The notes: generated from the sequence alone by a model not told the origin. 64,000 nt of DNA from Roseovarius salinarum (GCF_002834145.1 NZ_PHNT01000001.1:137303-201302), one strand, 5' to 3'. Shown: positions 1 to 7,915, counted from the stretch's first letter. Made by a program: numbers and translations.

Positions 1-1
1 A

Positions 2-259
2 TGGTGCCAAGAAACGCGGATCGACTGGCACTACATCGCACCGGGAAAGCCAATGCAGAACGGCTTCATCGAGTCTTTCAACGGCAGCTTCCGGGACGAG
101 CTATTGAACGAGACCCTGTTCTCAACGCTGGCCGAAGCCCGTGAAAAGATCGGCGCATGGAAGGAGGACTACAACCGACACAGACCCCACTCATCCCTGG
201 GCAATCTCACGCCGCAGGAGTTTGCAATGAAATCGAAACTGGAAACCAAGGCCGCATGA
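2..259 (+). pseudogene. IS3-family transposase (OrfB), C-terminal part, cut by window edge
   Basis: The frame is open from base 2 to the TGA at 257-259 and encodes about 85 residues of a DDE integrase-core transposase. The FIESFNG segment carries the catalytic Glu of the DDE triad. It is followed by the [10 protein letters not shown] and P-Q-E-F motifs that end IS3-family OrfB proteins. The 5' part lies outside the window, so whether the element is intact cannot be judged. It sits directly upstream of a truncated IS21 istA gene, which suggests that an IS3 element inserted into an IS21 element. Confidence 0.85.
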
Positions 260-289
260 GGCCAGTAATCAACCGACGGATTCTTCCTA

Positions 290-318
290 AGGCTGGAGGA
301 AAGTCGGGTCTCAGGTCA
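290..318. repeat. Probable right terminal inverted repeat of the IS3-type element
   Basis: About 30 bp after the transposase stop comes a segment reading GGAAAGTCGGGTCTCAGGTCA. Its reverse complement begins TGACCTGAGACCCGAC, and IS3-family ends typically run TGA...TCA. The IS21 istA reading frame resumes immediately after base 318, which supports this as the element boundary. The left end lies outside the window, so the repeat cannot be matched to its partner. Confidence 0.5.
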
Positions 319-803
319 TTCCCCATCAGCTCCTGAAGAAGACGCTCTGGGTCCGGATCACGGCCAAAACCGTCGAGGTCTTCCATGATGGCGAGCGCGT
401 GGCGTCCCATCTTCGGACTTCGGGCAACCGCAAGCACACCACCGTGGCCGATCACATGCCCGCCAGCCATCGCCGATACGCCGGGATGACGCCGGCCGCG
501 ATCCGACGAAAAGCCGACAAGATCGGCCCCAACACCGCCACCCTCGTGGACCTCATCCTGCACGAGAAGCCGCATCCCGAGCAGGGGTTCCGGGCCTGCC
601 TCGGCATCGTGCGACTGGCCAGGCCCCACGGCGCCGACGCGCTCGAGGCCGCATGCCAGCGCGCTCACGAGATCGGCTGTCTGTCCTACAGCTCGGTCAA
701 GTCCATCCTCCGGAACAACCTGCATCGCCGACGGCCCGAGACGCCCGCGGAGGGGCCGGCGATCCCCCACCCCAACATCCGCGGCGCTAATTACTTCAAT
801 TGA
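319..803 (+). pseudogene. istA: IS21-family transposase IstA, C-terminal remnant
   Basis: From about base 319 one frame reads PHQLLKKTLWVRITAKTVEV and continues through HDGERVASHLR to a TGA at 801-803. This is the C-terminal beta-barrel and tail region of IS21 IstA transposases. The N-terminal helix-turn-helix and DDE catalytic domain are absent, because the IS3 end replaces them. There is no native start codon; a GTG at 399 lies inside the domain. istB follows 12 bp downstream with its own GGAG-type ribosome site. The fragment cannot be catalytically active. Confidence 0.8.
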
Positions 804-815
804 CAAGGAGACAGC

Positions 816-1547
816 ATGCTCGATCACCCAACCCAGCAACGCCTGCGCGAGCTCAAGCTCGACGGCATGGCCGACGCCTTTGCAGACCTGCAGAGCCAGG
901 ACCAGGCCGCCGATCTGAGCCATGCCGAATGGCTCGGCTTCCTGATCGACCGAGAGGCATCCAACCGCAGCACCAAGCGCCATCAGAGCCGGATGCGGAC
1001 CGCGAAGCTGCGTCATGCCGGCGCCACCGTCGAGGACGTCGATTACCGCGCCCCGCGGCAACTCGACCGGGGCCTGTTCCGCCAACTCGCTCACGGCGAC
1101 TGGATCGGCAAGCGGCAGAACCTGATCATCACCGGCCCCTGCGGTGTCGGGAAGACCTGGCTCGCCTGCGCCCTCGGCCAGAAAGCTTGTCGCGACGGCA
1201 GCACCGTGCTCTATCACCGCCTGCCGCGACTGTTCGCCGACCTCGAACTCGCCCACGGCGACGGCCGGTTCCCCAAGCTGTTCCGGCAGCTCGTCCGCAC
1301 CGATCTGCTGATCCTGGACGACTGGGGGCCGGACCGGCTGACGGCCGCGCAACGGTGCGACCTCATGGAGATCGTCGAGGAGCGCTACGGCAACGGCTCG
1401 ATCCTCGTCACAAGCCAGCTCCCCGTCGAGGCGTGGCACGACGTCATCGGCGAGCCCACCTTCGCTGACGCCATCCTCGACCGGCTTGTTCACAACGCCC
1501 ACAGGCTGCCCCTTGACGGCCCCTCGATGCGAAAGAGCGAAATGTGA
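816..1547 (+). CDS. istB: IS21-family helper ATPase IstB
   Basis: This 243-residue AAA+ ATPase assists IstA in IS21 transposition, selecting target DNA and activating the transposase. It has the IstB N-terminal helical region, a Walker A motif GPCGVGKT at residues 107-114, a Walker B segment LLILDDWG near residue 165, and the sensor-like ILVTSQ motif further on. The length is normal for IstB or a few residues short at the C terminus, where it ends MRKSEM. The start follows a CAAGGAGA ribosome site 12 bp after istA. Because istA is truncated, the element should be immobile unless helped in trans. Confidence 0.9.
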   Translation: MLDHPTQQRLRELKLDGMADAFADLQSQDQAADLSHAEWLGFLIDREASNRSTKRHQSRMRTAKLRHAGATVEDVDYRAPRQLDRGLFRQLAHGDWIGKRQNLIITGPCGVGKTWLACALGQKACRDGSTVLYHRLPRLFADLELAHGDGRFPKLFRQLVRTDLLILDDWGPDRLTAAQRCDLMEIVEERYGNGSILVTSQLPVEAWHDVIGEPTFADAILDRLVHNAHRLPLDGPSMRKSEM

Positions 1548-1701
1548 CACATACCAGCATCACCGCCGCGCGCGACGCCGCGCCAGCGTCATGGGGCGCG
1601 CACGGCCTCGCGCGCGGCTCCGGTGTCACGAGCCTCGAAACCCTTGACCGAACCAACCGGAAACGACATCACGAAACCACGCTCAGAGGCGTCGTCACGC
1701 A

Positions 1702-1766
1702 GTGACCGGATACCCGGAATCGCTGACCGGATGCCGTCGGAACGACCGACCGGATACGTTGGAATG
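1702..1766. repeat. Tandem GACCGGAT repeats, probable IS21 terminal transposase sites
   Basis: The core GACCGGAT occurs at 1704, 1725 and 1747, that is every 21-22 bp, inside longer similar units (GTGACCGGATACCCGGAAT, CTGACCGGATGCCGTCGGAA, CGACCGGATACGTTGGAATG). IS21 elements carry several such spaced terminal repeats as IstA binding sites. The cluster lies 155 bp beyond istB, where the right end of the element would be expected. The exact terminal CA cannot be fixed without the left end. Confidence 0.55.
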
Positions 1767-1770
1767 CGCA

Positions 1771-2036
1771 CGCGAGGGCGCGGCGCAAGACAAGTCCCGA
1801 CCCTTGCGGCAACCGTGATCCTTCGGCCGTGATCGTCAAACGGTCTCGAGTCCGGCAAGTGAGCCCCACGCTCGACAAGCAGGAGCCGCCAAGGCCAAGG
1901 GAAGGGTTTGACTCGGTGTTGCATGTCGAGTAGCTTCCATATTTGAAAATGTATTTCTAAAAATGGAATACAGCTTCGAGCAATGGCGGTTGTCGGGCGG
2001 CCAGGTTCGAAGGTGCCAAGTGGGGAGGACGCGACG
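1771..2036. other. Non-coding stretch between IS remnants and B12-mutase operon
   Basis: I see no convincing gene here. The stretch holds the end of the IS21-derived DNA and then the control region of the downstream operon. An unusually AT-rich patch at 1935-1970 stands out against GC-rich surroundings and is described separately. Confidence 0.5.
1935..1968. promoter_or_regulatory. 34-bp imperfect palindrome, candidate operator/promoter of the B12-mutase operon
   Basis: The two 17-bp half sites match at 13 of 17 positions; the outer arms are TTCCAT and ATGGAA. A TTGAAA at 1943-1948 with GGAATA at 1965-1970 (16 bp spacing) could be a sigma-70-type promoter embedded in it. It is the only AT-rich patch upstream of the operon, and the operon ends with an IclR-family regulator. 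IclR proteins bind palindromes of this general kind, so it is a candidate autoregulated operator. This is inference. Confidence 0.5.
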
Positions 2037-2084
2037 ATGATGTTGGATTTCCGGGGCGGGTCGCGCCGCGTGGTCACCGCATGA
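2037..2084 (+). CDS. 15-residue leader ORF translationally coupled to the crotonase gene
   Basis: A short frame starting with two consecutive ATG codons (2037 and 2040) encodes MMLDFRGGSRRVVTA and ends at a TGA (2082-2084) that overlaps the ATG of the next gene as ATGA. A strong ribosome site, GGGGAGG at 2022-2028, lies 8 bp upstream of it, whereas the crotonase start has no good site of its own. It is likely a leader peptide that delivers ribosomes to the first structural gene. The peptide shows no recognisable family. Confidence 0.45.
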   Translation: MMLDFRGGSRRVVTA

Positions 2085-2854
2085 CGCAGCAGATCGTCAC
2101 AAGCCGGATCGAGGACGGCACGCTTCACGTCACCATTAACCGGGCAGAGAAGCGAAACCCCTTGAGCCGCGCCGTGCTGGATGAGCTTCGGCGGCTGTTC
2201 GACGCGGCGTCGACAGATGACGGCCTGTCCTGCGCGGTTCTTCGCGGCGCCGGCGACAGGACCTTTGCCTCCGGCGGCGACCTGAAGGAACTGGCCGATG
2301 TGAAGGGCGCGGCGGCCGCCTGCGAGATGGCCGAAAACGCCAAGCTCGCGCTCGCGGCCGTCCGGGCCTTCCCGGTTCCGGTGATCGCCGCACTCAACGG
2401 TGACGCGCTGGGCGGCGGGGCGGAACTGGCGATGGCCTGCGACATGCGGATCGCGGCGCCGCATGCGCGCATCGGGTTCATCCAGGGCAGGCTGGCCATT
2501 TCCTCGGCCTGGGGCGGGGGCGTCGACCTCATGCGGCTTGTCGGCCCGTCTGTGGCATTGCAACTGCTGACCCGGTCCGAGGTGCTGGACGCGCCCGCGG
2601 CGCGGCAGGTCGGCCTCGTGAACGCGGTGGGTGACGCCGACATGGCCTTCGAGGCGGCGGTCGCCGACTTCCTCGGCCCGATGCAGCGGCAATCGCCGCA
2701 CGTCATGCGCGCCTTCAAGGCCTTGGCGATGCCCCTTCGCACCGAAGGGCGCGCCACGCTCGACATGATCGAAACCGAACGCTTCGGCATGACCTGGGAG
2801 CATCCGGATCACGATGCCGCGGTCGCGAAAATTCTCAACAGGAAAGCGGGGTAG
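2081..2854 (+). CDS. Crotonase-fold acyl-CoA hydratase/decarboxylase-like protein
   Basis: This 257-residue enoyl-CoA hydratase/isomerase superfamily protein is the first structural gene of the B12-mutase operon. The oxyanion-hole segments FASGGDL (about 62-68) and GGGAELAMACD (111-121) are clear. Glu115 matches the first catalytic Glu of rat crotonase (Glu144), but the second (Glu164) aligns with Gln135 in GFIQGR. A true hydratase normally needs both, so decarboxylation (as in E. coli YgfG) or isomerisation are alternatives. The start overlaps the stop of a short leader ORF, and the mutase gene follows after 2 bp. The precise reaction cannot be read from sequence. Confidence 0.85.
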   Translation: MTQQIVTSRIEDGTLHVTINRAEKRNPLSRAVLDELRRLFDAASTDDGLSCAVLRGAGDRTFASGGDLKELADVKGAAAACEMAENAKLALAAVRAFPVPVIAALNGDALGGGAELAMACDMRIAAPHARIGFIQGRLAISSAWGGGVDLMRLVGPSVALQLLTRSEVLDAPAARQVGLVNAVGDADMAFEAAVADFLGPMQRQSPHVMRAFKALAMPLRTEGRATLDMIETERFGMTWEHPDHDAAVAKILNRKAG

Positions 2855-2856
2855 CC

Positions 2857-4497
2857 ATGACCGACATCGACACCCGCCTGGCCGGCAAGGGCGGCGCTCC
2901 GAGCCGCGCGACGAACGATCCGCTGGCGCGCACGCCGAGCGGGATCGACGTGCCCGTCACGATCACGCCGGACATGGCCGGCACCGTCGCGATCGGGGCG
3001 CCCGGCCAGTTCCCGTTCACGCGGGGCATCTTCGAGAACGGCTATCGCGGCCGCCTGTGGACGATCCGCCAGTACTCGGGCTTCGGCACGGCAGAAAGCA
3101 CCAACGCGCGCTACAAGTTCCTGCTTGATCGCGGACAGACCGGCCTTTCGGTCGCCCTGGACCTGCCGACGCAGTGCGGCTACGACCCGGTGGACCCGAT
3201 GGCCCGGTCCGAGGTCGGCAAGGTGGGTGTCTCCCTGTCGAACCTTGCCGAGGCGGAGATCCTGTTCGACGGGATCGACCTTTCGGGCATCTCCACGTCC
3301 TTCACCATCAACGGCACCGCCGCGATCGTCTATGCGATGTACCTTGCGGTGGCCGACAAGCAGGGCGTGCCGCGCGACAAGCTGACGGGCACGATCCAGA
3401 ACGACATTCTAAAGGAATACGTGGCCCGCGGCACCTGGATATTCCCGGTGCGCCAGTCGATGCGGCTGATCGCCGACAGCGTGCTTTACGCCAACGCGGA
3501 GACACCACGCTTCAACCCGATCTCGATCGCCGGCGCGCATGTGCGCGACGCGGGCGCAAACGCTGCCGAGGAGATGGGCTACACCCTCGCCAACGGGCTG
3601 GCCTATGTCGACGAGTTCAAGGCCCGTGGCGGTGACATCAACGCTTTCGCCAAGCGGCTTAGCTTCTTCTTCTACGTCCACATGGACCTGTTCGAGGAGG
3701 TCGCCAAGTTCCGCGCCGGGCGCAGGCTCTGGGCGAAGCTGCTGCGGGACCGCTACGGCGTTACGGACGAGAAGGCATTGCGCTTCCGTTTCGGCGTGGT
3801 TTGCGGCGGCTCGTCCCTGACGGCCGCCCAGCCGCAGAACAACATCGTGCGCGTGGGAATCGAAACGCTGGCCGCCGTGATGGGGGGCGCGCAGTCGGTA
3901 TTCACCTGCGCCTTCGACGAGGCCTACCAGATCCCCACGGAAACCAGCGCGGAGATCGCCCTGCGCACCCAGCAGATCGTCGCCCACGAAAGCGGCGTCG
4001 CGCGCACGGTCGATCCGTTGGGGGGCAGTTACTACACCGAGTGGCTGACCGACCGGATGGAGGAAGAGATCGCGCGTATCATGCGCGAGGTCGACGATTA
4101 CGGCGGTGTCGTGAAGGCGATCGAGGACGGTTACCTGCAAACCCGGATCGCCGAACGGGCCAAGGAACGCAAGCAGGCCACGGATTCCGGCGACCGCCCG
4201 GTCGTCGGCGTCAACGTTGGCACCCGCGAAAAGACCGAAACCGACACCGGCGAGATGTTCCACCAGGATCCCGAGACAGTCCGGCACGTCACCGACAAGT
4301 ACGAACGTGTCATGGATGGCCGCGACGCGGCCGCCGTGGAAAGCGCGCTTGCCCGCCTTCGGGCGGCCGCCCGCACCGACGACGAGAACGTCATGCCCCA
4401 CCTCGTGGAATGTTGCCACGCCTACGCGACCGTCGGCGAGATGGTCGCCGCGCTCAAGGCGGAGTGGGGCGAGTTCCAGGAACCCATAAGGTTTTGA
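2857..4497 (+). CDS. B12-dependent acyl-CoA mutase, large (substrate-binding) subunit
   Basis: This 546-residue protein is the TIM-barrel catalytic half of the methylmalonyl-CoA mutase family; the cobalamin domain is a separate gene just downstream. It would catalyse a radical carbon-skeleton 1,2-rearrangement of an acyl-CoA. By motif alignment, Tyr73 (in RQYSGFG) matches methylmalonyl-CoA mutase Tyr89, Arg191 (in VARGTW) matches Arg207, and His228 matches His244. Isobutyryl- and 2-hydroxyisobutyryl-CoA mutases instead have Phe/Ile and Gln at the first two positions. A carboxylated substrate is therefore likely. Oddly, the Tyr just before the His (Tyr243 in the reference) is Ala227, which should open the pocket. 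The C terminus continues about 60 residues past the barrel, as in other split mutases. Co-transcribed with the small subunit and MeaB. Confidence 0.9.
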   Translation: MTDIDTRLAGKGGAPSRATNDPLARTPSGIDVPVTITPDMAGTVAIGAPGQFPFTRGIFENGYRGRLWTIRQYSGFGTAESTNARYKFLLDRGQTGLSVALDLPTQCGYDPVDPMARSEVGKVGVSLSNLAEAEILFDGIDLSGISTSFTINGTAAIVYAMYLAVADKQGVPRDKLTGTIQNDILKEYVARGTWIFPVRQSMRLIADSVLYANAETPRFNPISIAGAHVRDAGANAAEEMGYTLANGLAYVDEFKARGGDINAFAKRLSFFFYVHMDLFEEVAKFRAGRRLWAKLLRDRYGVTDEKALRFRFGVVCGGSSLTAAQPQNNIVRVGIETLAAVMGGAQSVFTCAFDEAYQIPTETSAEIALRTQQIVAHESGVARTVDPLGGSYYTEWLTDRMEEEIARIMREVDDYGGVVKAIEDGYLQTRIAERAKERKQATDSGDRPVVGVNVGTREKTETDTGEMFHQDPETVRHVTDKYERVMDGRDAAAVESALARLRAAARTDDENVMPHLVECCHAYATVGEMVAALKAEWGEFQEPIRF

Positions 4498-4500
4498 GCC

Positions 4501-4896
4501 ATGCCACTGGACAAGAAGCGGATCCTCATCGCGAAACCCGGCCTCGACGGGCACGACGTGGGCGCCAAGGTCATCGCGCTCGCCCTGCGGGATGCCGGCG
4601 CCGAGGTGATCTACACCGGCCTTCGCCGCAGCCCCGAGCACATCGTGCGGATCGCGGTGGACGAGGACGTGGACATGGTCGGGCTGTCGATCCTGTCGGG
4701 CAGCCACAAGGAACTGGTGGCCGACGTGGTCTCGCGGCTGGAAAGCGAGGACGCGGGCGACATCAAGCTTTTCGTGGGCGGCACCATTCCCGACGAGGAC
4801 CATGCCGACCTGCGCGACGCCGGCGTGTCCGGCGTGTTCACCAGCGAGATGAAGATCGAGACCGTGATCGCCGAGATAGAAAGGCAGTTGTCCTGA
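4501..4896 (+). CDS. B12-dependent acyl-CoA mutase, small (cobalamin-binding) subunit
   Basis: This 131-residue protein is a complete B12-binding Rossmann domain. It carries the DxHxxG signature as D16-G-H18-D-V-G21, where His18 should replace dimethylbenzimidazole as the lower cobalt ligand. The SxL motif (S63, L65) and the GG pair at 93-94 that line the nucleotide tail are present. Its size matches the small subunits of the two-protein mutases (isobutyryl- and 2-hydroxyisobutyryl-CoA mutase). It begins 3 bp after the large-subunit stop, so stoichiometric expression is likely. Confidence 0.93.
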   Translation: MPLDKKRILIAKPGLDGHDVGAKVIALALRDAGAEVIYTGLRRSPEHIVRIAVDEDVDMVGLSILSGSHKELVADVVSRLESEDAGDIKLFVGGTIPDEDHADLRDAGVSGVFTSEMKIETVIAEIERQLS

Positions 4897-4897
4897 C

Positions 4898-6037
4898 ATG
4901 ACCGGCCCACTGAGCGGCAAGACGATACTGGAGGTCGGGCACATGCTCGCGGGGCCCTACTGCGGCATGTTGCTGGCGGACCTCGGCGCGCGGGTCATCA
5001 AGATCGAGGGGCCCGAGGGCGACATCGGCCGCACGATCAGCCCGCACGCGATCGGGGCGCACAATGCCTATTTCGCGTCGCTCAACCGTGGCAAGGAAAG
5101 TGTCGTGCTCGACCTCGCCTCGGAGGCCGGCCAGGCGGACCTGCGCCGGCTGGCGCGGCAGGCCGACGCCCTGCTGACCAACCTGCGCCCCTCCGCGATC
5201 AAGAAACTGGGGCTGACCTATGCGGCCCTGCATCGCGTGAACCCGCGGCTGGTCTGCGTGGCGCTGACGGGCTACGGGCTGGACGGTCCGTTCTCGGAAT
5301 CACCGGCCTATGATTACGTGATCCAGGCGATGACCGGGGTCATGATGCTGACCGGCGATCCCGACGGCCCGCCCGTGAAACCCGGCTACTCGGCAGTCGA
5401 CAATTCCGCCGGGATCATGGGTGCGCTGGCGCTGGTGGCCAAGATCGTCGAAGGCCGCGGCGGGCAGATGGACGTGTCGATGTACGACACGCTGCTGTCG
5501 CAGCTCAATTACGTCGCCAGCGGCTACCTCAATGCCGGGGTCAGGGCCGAGCGGATCAGGGACGGCGCGCACCCCTACATCGTGCCCGCGCAGCTTTTCG
5601 CAGCGCGCGAGGGCTACCTCGTGCTTTTCATCACGCACGACAAGTTCTGGCGCCTCTTCGCCGACGCGCTGTCGCGGCCCGACTGGCTTGACGACCCGCG
5701 CTTTGCCACGATGAAGGGACGTCAGGACAACCGCGACGTGGTGGTCGCCGCGATCGCCCGGGAACTGCGCGCCGACACCGCGGAGGCCTGGGCGGAGCGC
5801 CTCGCGCCGCTGGGGGTCGTTGCGGCGGCCGTGCAGACGCTGCCCGACGCGCTGGACGGTCCGTTGACGGCGTCGCGCGACATGGTGGTCGAGGTGCCCG
5901 TCGGGGCGAACCGGCTGCGCATGATCGGCAACCCGATCAAGGACGACGGCCACCGCGGCGAGGTCCGCCCGCCGCCGGGGCTGGGCGAACACGACGCCAT
6001 CCTGCGCGCCGGCCGCGGCGAGGAGACGGGCACGTGA
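4898..6037 (+). CDS. Class III (CaiB/BaiF, formyl-CoA transferase family) CoA-transferase
   Basis: This 379-residue family III CoA-transferase moves CoA between carboxylic acids through a mixed anhydride on an active-site Asp. Asp168 (in SAVDNSAG) aligns with the catalytic Asp169 of formyl-CoA transferase, and the N-terminal GHMLAGPYCG and KIEGPEGD motifs are typical. The length is normal. In this operon it probably activates the imported acid, with succinyl-CoA or a pathway acyl-CoA as donor, before the mutase acts. The donor and acceptor cannot be deduced. Its stop overlaps the next start as GTGA. Confidence 0.88.
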   Translation: MTGPLSGKTILEVGHMLAGPYCGMLLADLGARVIKIEGPEGDIGRTISPHAIGAHNAYFASLNRGKESVVLDLASEAGQADLRRLARQADALLTNLRPSAIKKLGLTYAALHRVNPRLVCVALTGYGLDGPFSESPAYDYVIQAMTGVMMLTGDPDGPPVKPGYSAVDNSAGIMGALALVAKIVEGRGGQMDVSMYDTLLSQLNYVASGYLNAGVRAERIRDGAHPYIVPAQLFAAREGYLVLFITHDKFWRLFADALSRPDWLDDPRFATMKGRQDNRDVVVAAIARELRADTAEAWAERLAPLGVVAAAVQTLPDALDGPLTASRDMVVEVPVGANRLRMIGNPIKDDGHRGEVRPPPGLGEHDAILRAGRGEETGT

Positions 6038-6912
6038 CCGCGCCGCGGCCACGCCGGCGCATCTCGCGCGAACTGACGCGGATCGCCAACGCGCCCGTCG
6101 ACAGCGTTCTGGCGGAAATCGGCGACAGCGCGCCGGCCAGCCGCCCGCGGATCGGCGTGACCGGCCCGCCCGGCGCGGGCAAGTCGACCCTGATCAACAC
6201 TCTTGCCGCGCACCGGATCGGTGCGAACCTTTGCGACACGATGGCGGTCCTCGCGATCGATCCCTCCAGCCCCGTCAGCGGGGGCTCGATACTCGGCGAC
6301 CGCATCCGGATGGACCGCATCGCCGACCTGCCGGGCCTCTTCATCCGCTCGCTGTCCAGTCGCGGCGCCCGCAACGGGTTGTGCGACAACATCGTCGACC
6401 TGCTGGTGGCGCTGGAACGTCACGCCTTCGACGAGATCGTGCTGGAAACCGTCGGTACTGGCCAGTCCGAGGTTGAGGTCGCGGAGCTGGTCGACACCAC
6501 CGTCCTGATCGTGCCGCCCGACGCCGGGGACAGCGTGCAGACGATGAAATCCGGGATCCTGGAGGTCGCTGACATCATCGCCGTCACCAAGGCCGATATG
6601 CCCGGTGCCGCGCGCATGGCCGCCGATATCGGCACCATCCTGCGGGCCCGCGGCGACTGGATGCCGCCGGTTGTCGAAACCCGGGGGGACGGCACCGGCG
6701 TCCCCCGGCTGAGTGACGAGATCGACCGGCACCGTGCGTGGCTGGCCGAGGCGCGGCCACACGCGGTCTCGAACGCGCGCCGCAGGCGATACCACCTGCG
6801 CGCCCTGATCGCCCGGCAGGCAGAAGAGGCCCTGTCAGGCGACCGCCACCTGGCCGAAGGCGCACTGGCGGACGCCTACGAGAAGCTGACGCGCAAACTC
6901 GGCGTCGGCTGA
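6034..6912 (+). CDS. meaB: MeaB/ArgK-type GTPase chaperone of the B12 mutase
   Basis: This 292-residue SIMIBI G-protein loads and protects the adenosylcobalamin cofactor of acyl-CoA mutases. It has a P-loop GPPGAGKST at residues 44-52, the AIDPSSP switch segment, an ETVGTGQSE motif and a TKAD base-recognition motif. It is somewhat shorter than typical MeaB (about 330 residues), mainly at the N terminus. The GTG start overlaps the CoA-transferase stop by 4 bp, indicating coupling. Its presence in the operon supports an adenosylcobalamin-dependent mutase. Confidence 0.9.
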   Translation: MTAPRPRRRISRELTRIANAPVDSVLAEIGDSAPASRPRIGVTGPPGAGKSTLINTLAAHRIGANLCDTMAVLAIDPSSPVSGGSILGDRIRMDRIADLPGLFIRSLSSRGARNGLCDNIVDLLVALERHAFDEIVLETVGTGQSEVEVAELVDTTVLIVPPDAGDSVQTMKSGILEVADIIAVTKADMPGAARMAADIGTILRARGDWMPPVVETRGDGTGVPRLSDEIDRHRAWLAEARPHAVSNARRRRYHLRALIARQAEEALSGDRHLAEGALADAYEKLTRKLGVG

Positions 6913-6936
6913 ATTCAACCAAAGGGAGGAGACACC

Positions 6937-7911
6937 ATGAAAACCATCAAGACAACCGGACTGGGGGCCGCGATCGCGGCCTGCCTGGCCTTCACAGGCG
7001 CCCATGCCCAGGAGCGCCTGACCATGGGCGCGACGCACAGCGCATCGTCGTTCTATGCCTACCAGGTCGGGATCGCCAACTTCCTCAACACCGCGGTCGA
7101 TGGCATCGACGTCAACGTGCGCGAACTCGGCGGTGCCGAAGTCTCGACCGAGGCGCTGCTGCGCAACGAGGTCGACATGGGCATCTCGGTCACGTCGTCC
7201 GACCACGGCGCCGTGCAGGGCGAGGCACCTTTCCGCGAACCGGCGGACAACCTGCGCACGCTCTACTTCTTCGCGCCGCTGCCGCTCAACTTCGTGGTGG
7301 CGTCGGGCAGCGGCATCGAAACCGTCAGCGACCTCGAGGGCGAGGCGTTCAACCCCGGCGGCCGCGGCACCTCGACCGAGGGACAGGTGGACAAGGTGTT
7401 CGAAACCATCGGCATCAGCCCCGATCTCGCGCGCGCCGAGGGCAGCGATGCGCTGGACGCCTTCCAGAACCGCCAGATCGTCGGTTTCGTCAAGGGCGGG
7501 ATCAATCCGGACGGATACATCGAACAGGCCGCGTCGTCGCGCGACATACGCGTGCTGTCGCTGACCGAGGAGCAGCGCGACGCGGTGACCGGGGCCTACC
7601 CGTTCTTCAGCAGCGCGCAGACCAACCCCGACGAATTCTACGGCGACAGCGGCGGGCCGGTGGACACCGTTCAAACCGCCATCGGCATCAACACCACCTC
7701 GGCCCTGCCCGAGCAGATCGCCTATGACATCGCCAAGGCGATCTTTTCCGAGGCGGGCAAGACGGCGGCCTCCGAGGTCTACAAGCCGGCCGCCGGGATC
7801 GACGCCGCGCAGCTGACCATCGACGCCGCCGTCGCGCCGCTGCATTCGGGCGTGGTTCGCTACCTCGAGGAAGAGGGGTACACGGTGCCCGGCGCCGTGA
7901 CCGTCGAGTGA
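6937..7911 (+). CDS. TAXI-family TRAP transporter substrate-binding protein
   Basis: This 324-residue periplasmic protein has a Sec signal peptide with predicted cleavage after AHA (residue 24). The LTMGATHSASSFYAYQVGIA segment is typical of TAXI binding proteins, which feed fused-permease TRAP transporters. It follows the GTPase gene after 24 bp with a strong AAAGGGAGG ribosome site and is followed 4 bp later by the permease. It should capture the acid that the operon catabolises. Characterised TAXI ligands are mostly carboxylates, which fits, but the exact ligand is unknown. Confidence 0.88.
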   Translation: MKTIKTTGLGAAIAACLAFTGAHAQERLTMGATHSASSFYAYQVGIANFLNTAVDGIDVNVRELGGAEVSTEALLRNEVDMGISVTSSDHGAVQGEAPFREPADNLRTLYFFAPLPLNFVVASGSGIETVSDLEGEAFNPGGRGTSTEGQVDKVFETIGISPDLARAEGSDALDAFQNRQIVGFVKGGINPDGYIEQAASSRDIRVLSLTEEQRDAVTGAYPFFSSAQTNPDEFYGDSGGPVDTVQTAIGINTTSALPEQIAYDIAKAIFSEAGKTAASEVYKPAAGIDAAQLTIDAAVAPLHSGVVRYLEEEGYTVPGAVTVE

Positions 7912-7915
7912 CCCG

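Noticed and set aside
207-1550. 447-codon reverse-strand open frame across the IS21 genes
   Set aside because: It is the antisense shadow of istA/istB in GC-rich DNA; it has no motifs, while the forward frames are clear IS21 proteins.
1771-2080. Cobalamin riboswitch upstream of the B12-mutase operon
   Set aside because: No B12-box-like sequence or suitable structured leader seen; the region is short and holds only the palindrome and leader ORF.
2857-4896. 2-Hydroxyisobutyryl-CoA or isobutyryl-CoA mutase assignment
   Set aside because: Split architecture fits, but Tyr73 and Arg191 are methylmalonyl-type, and the Asp needed for the hydroxy substrate is Ala100.
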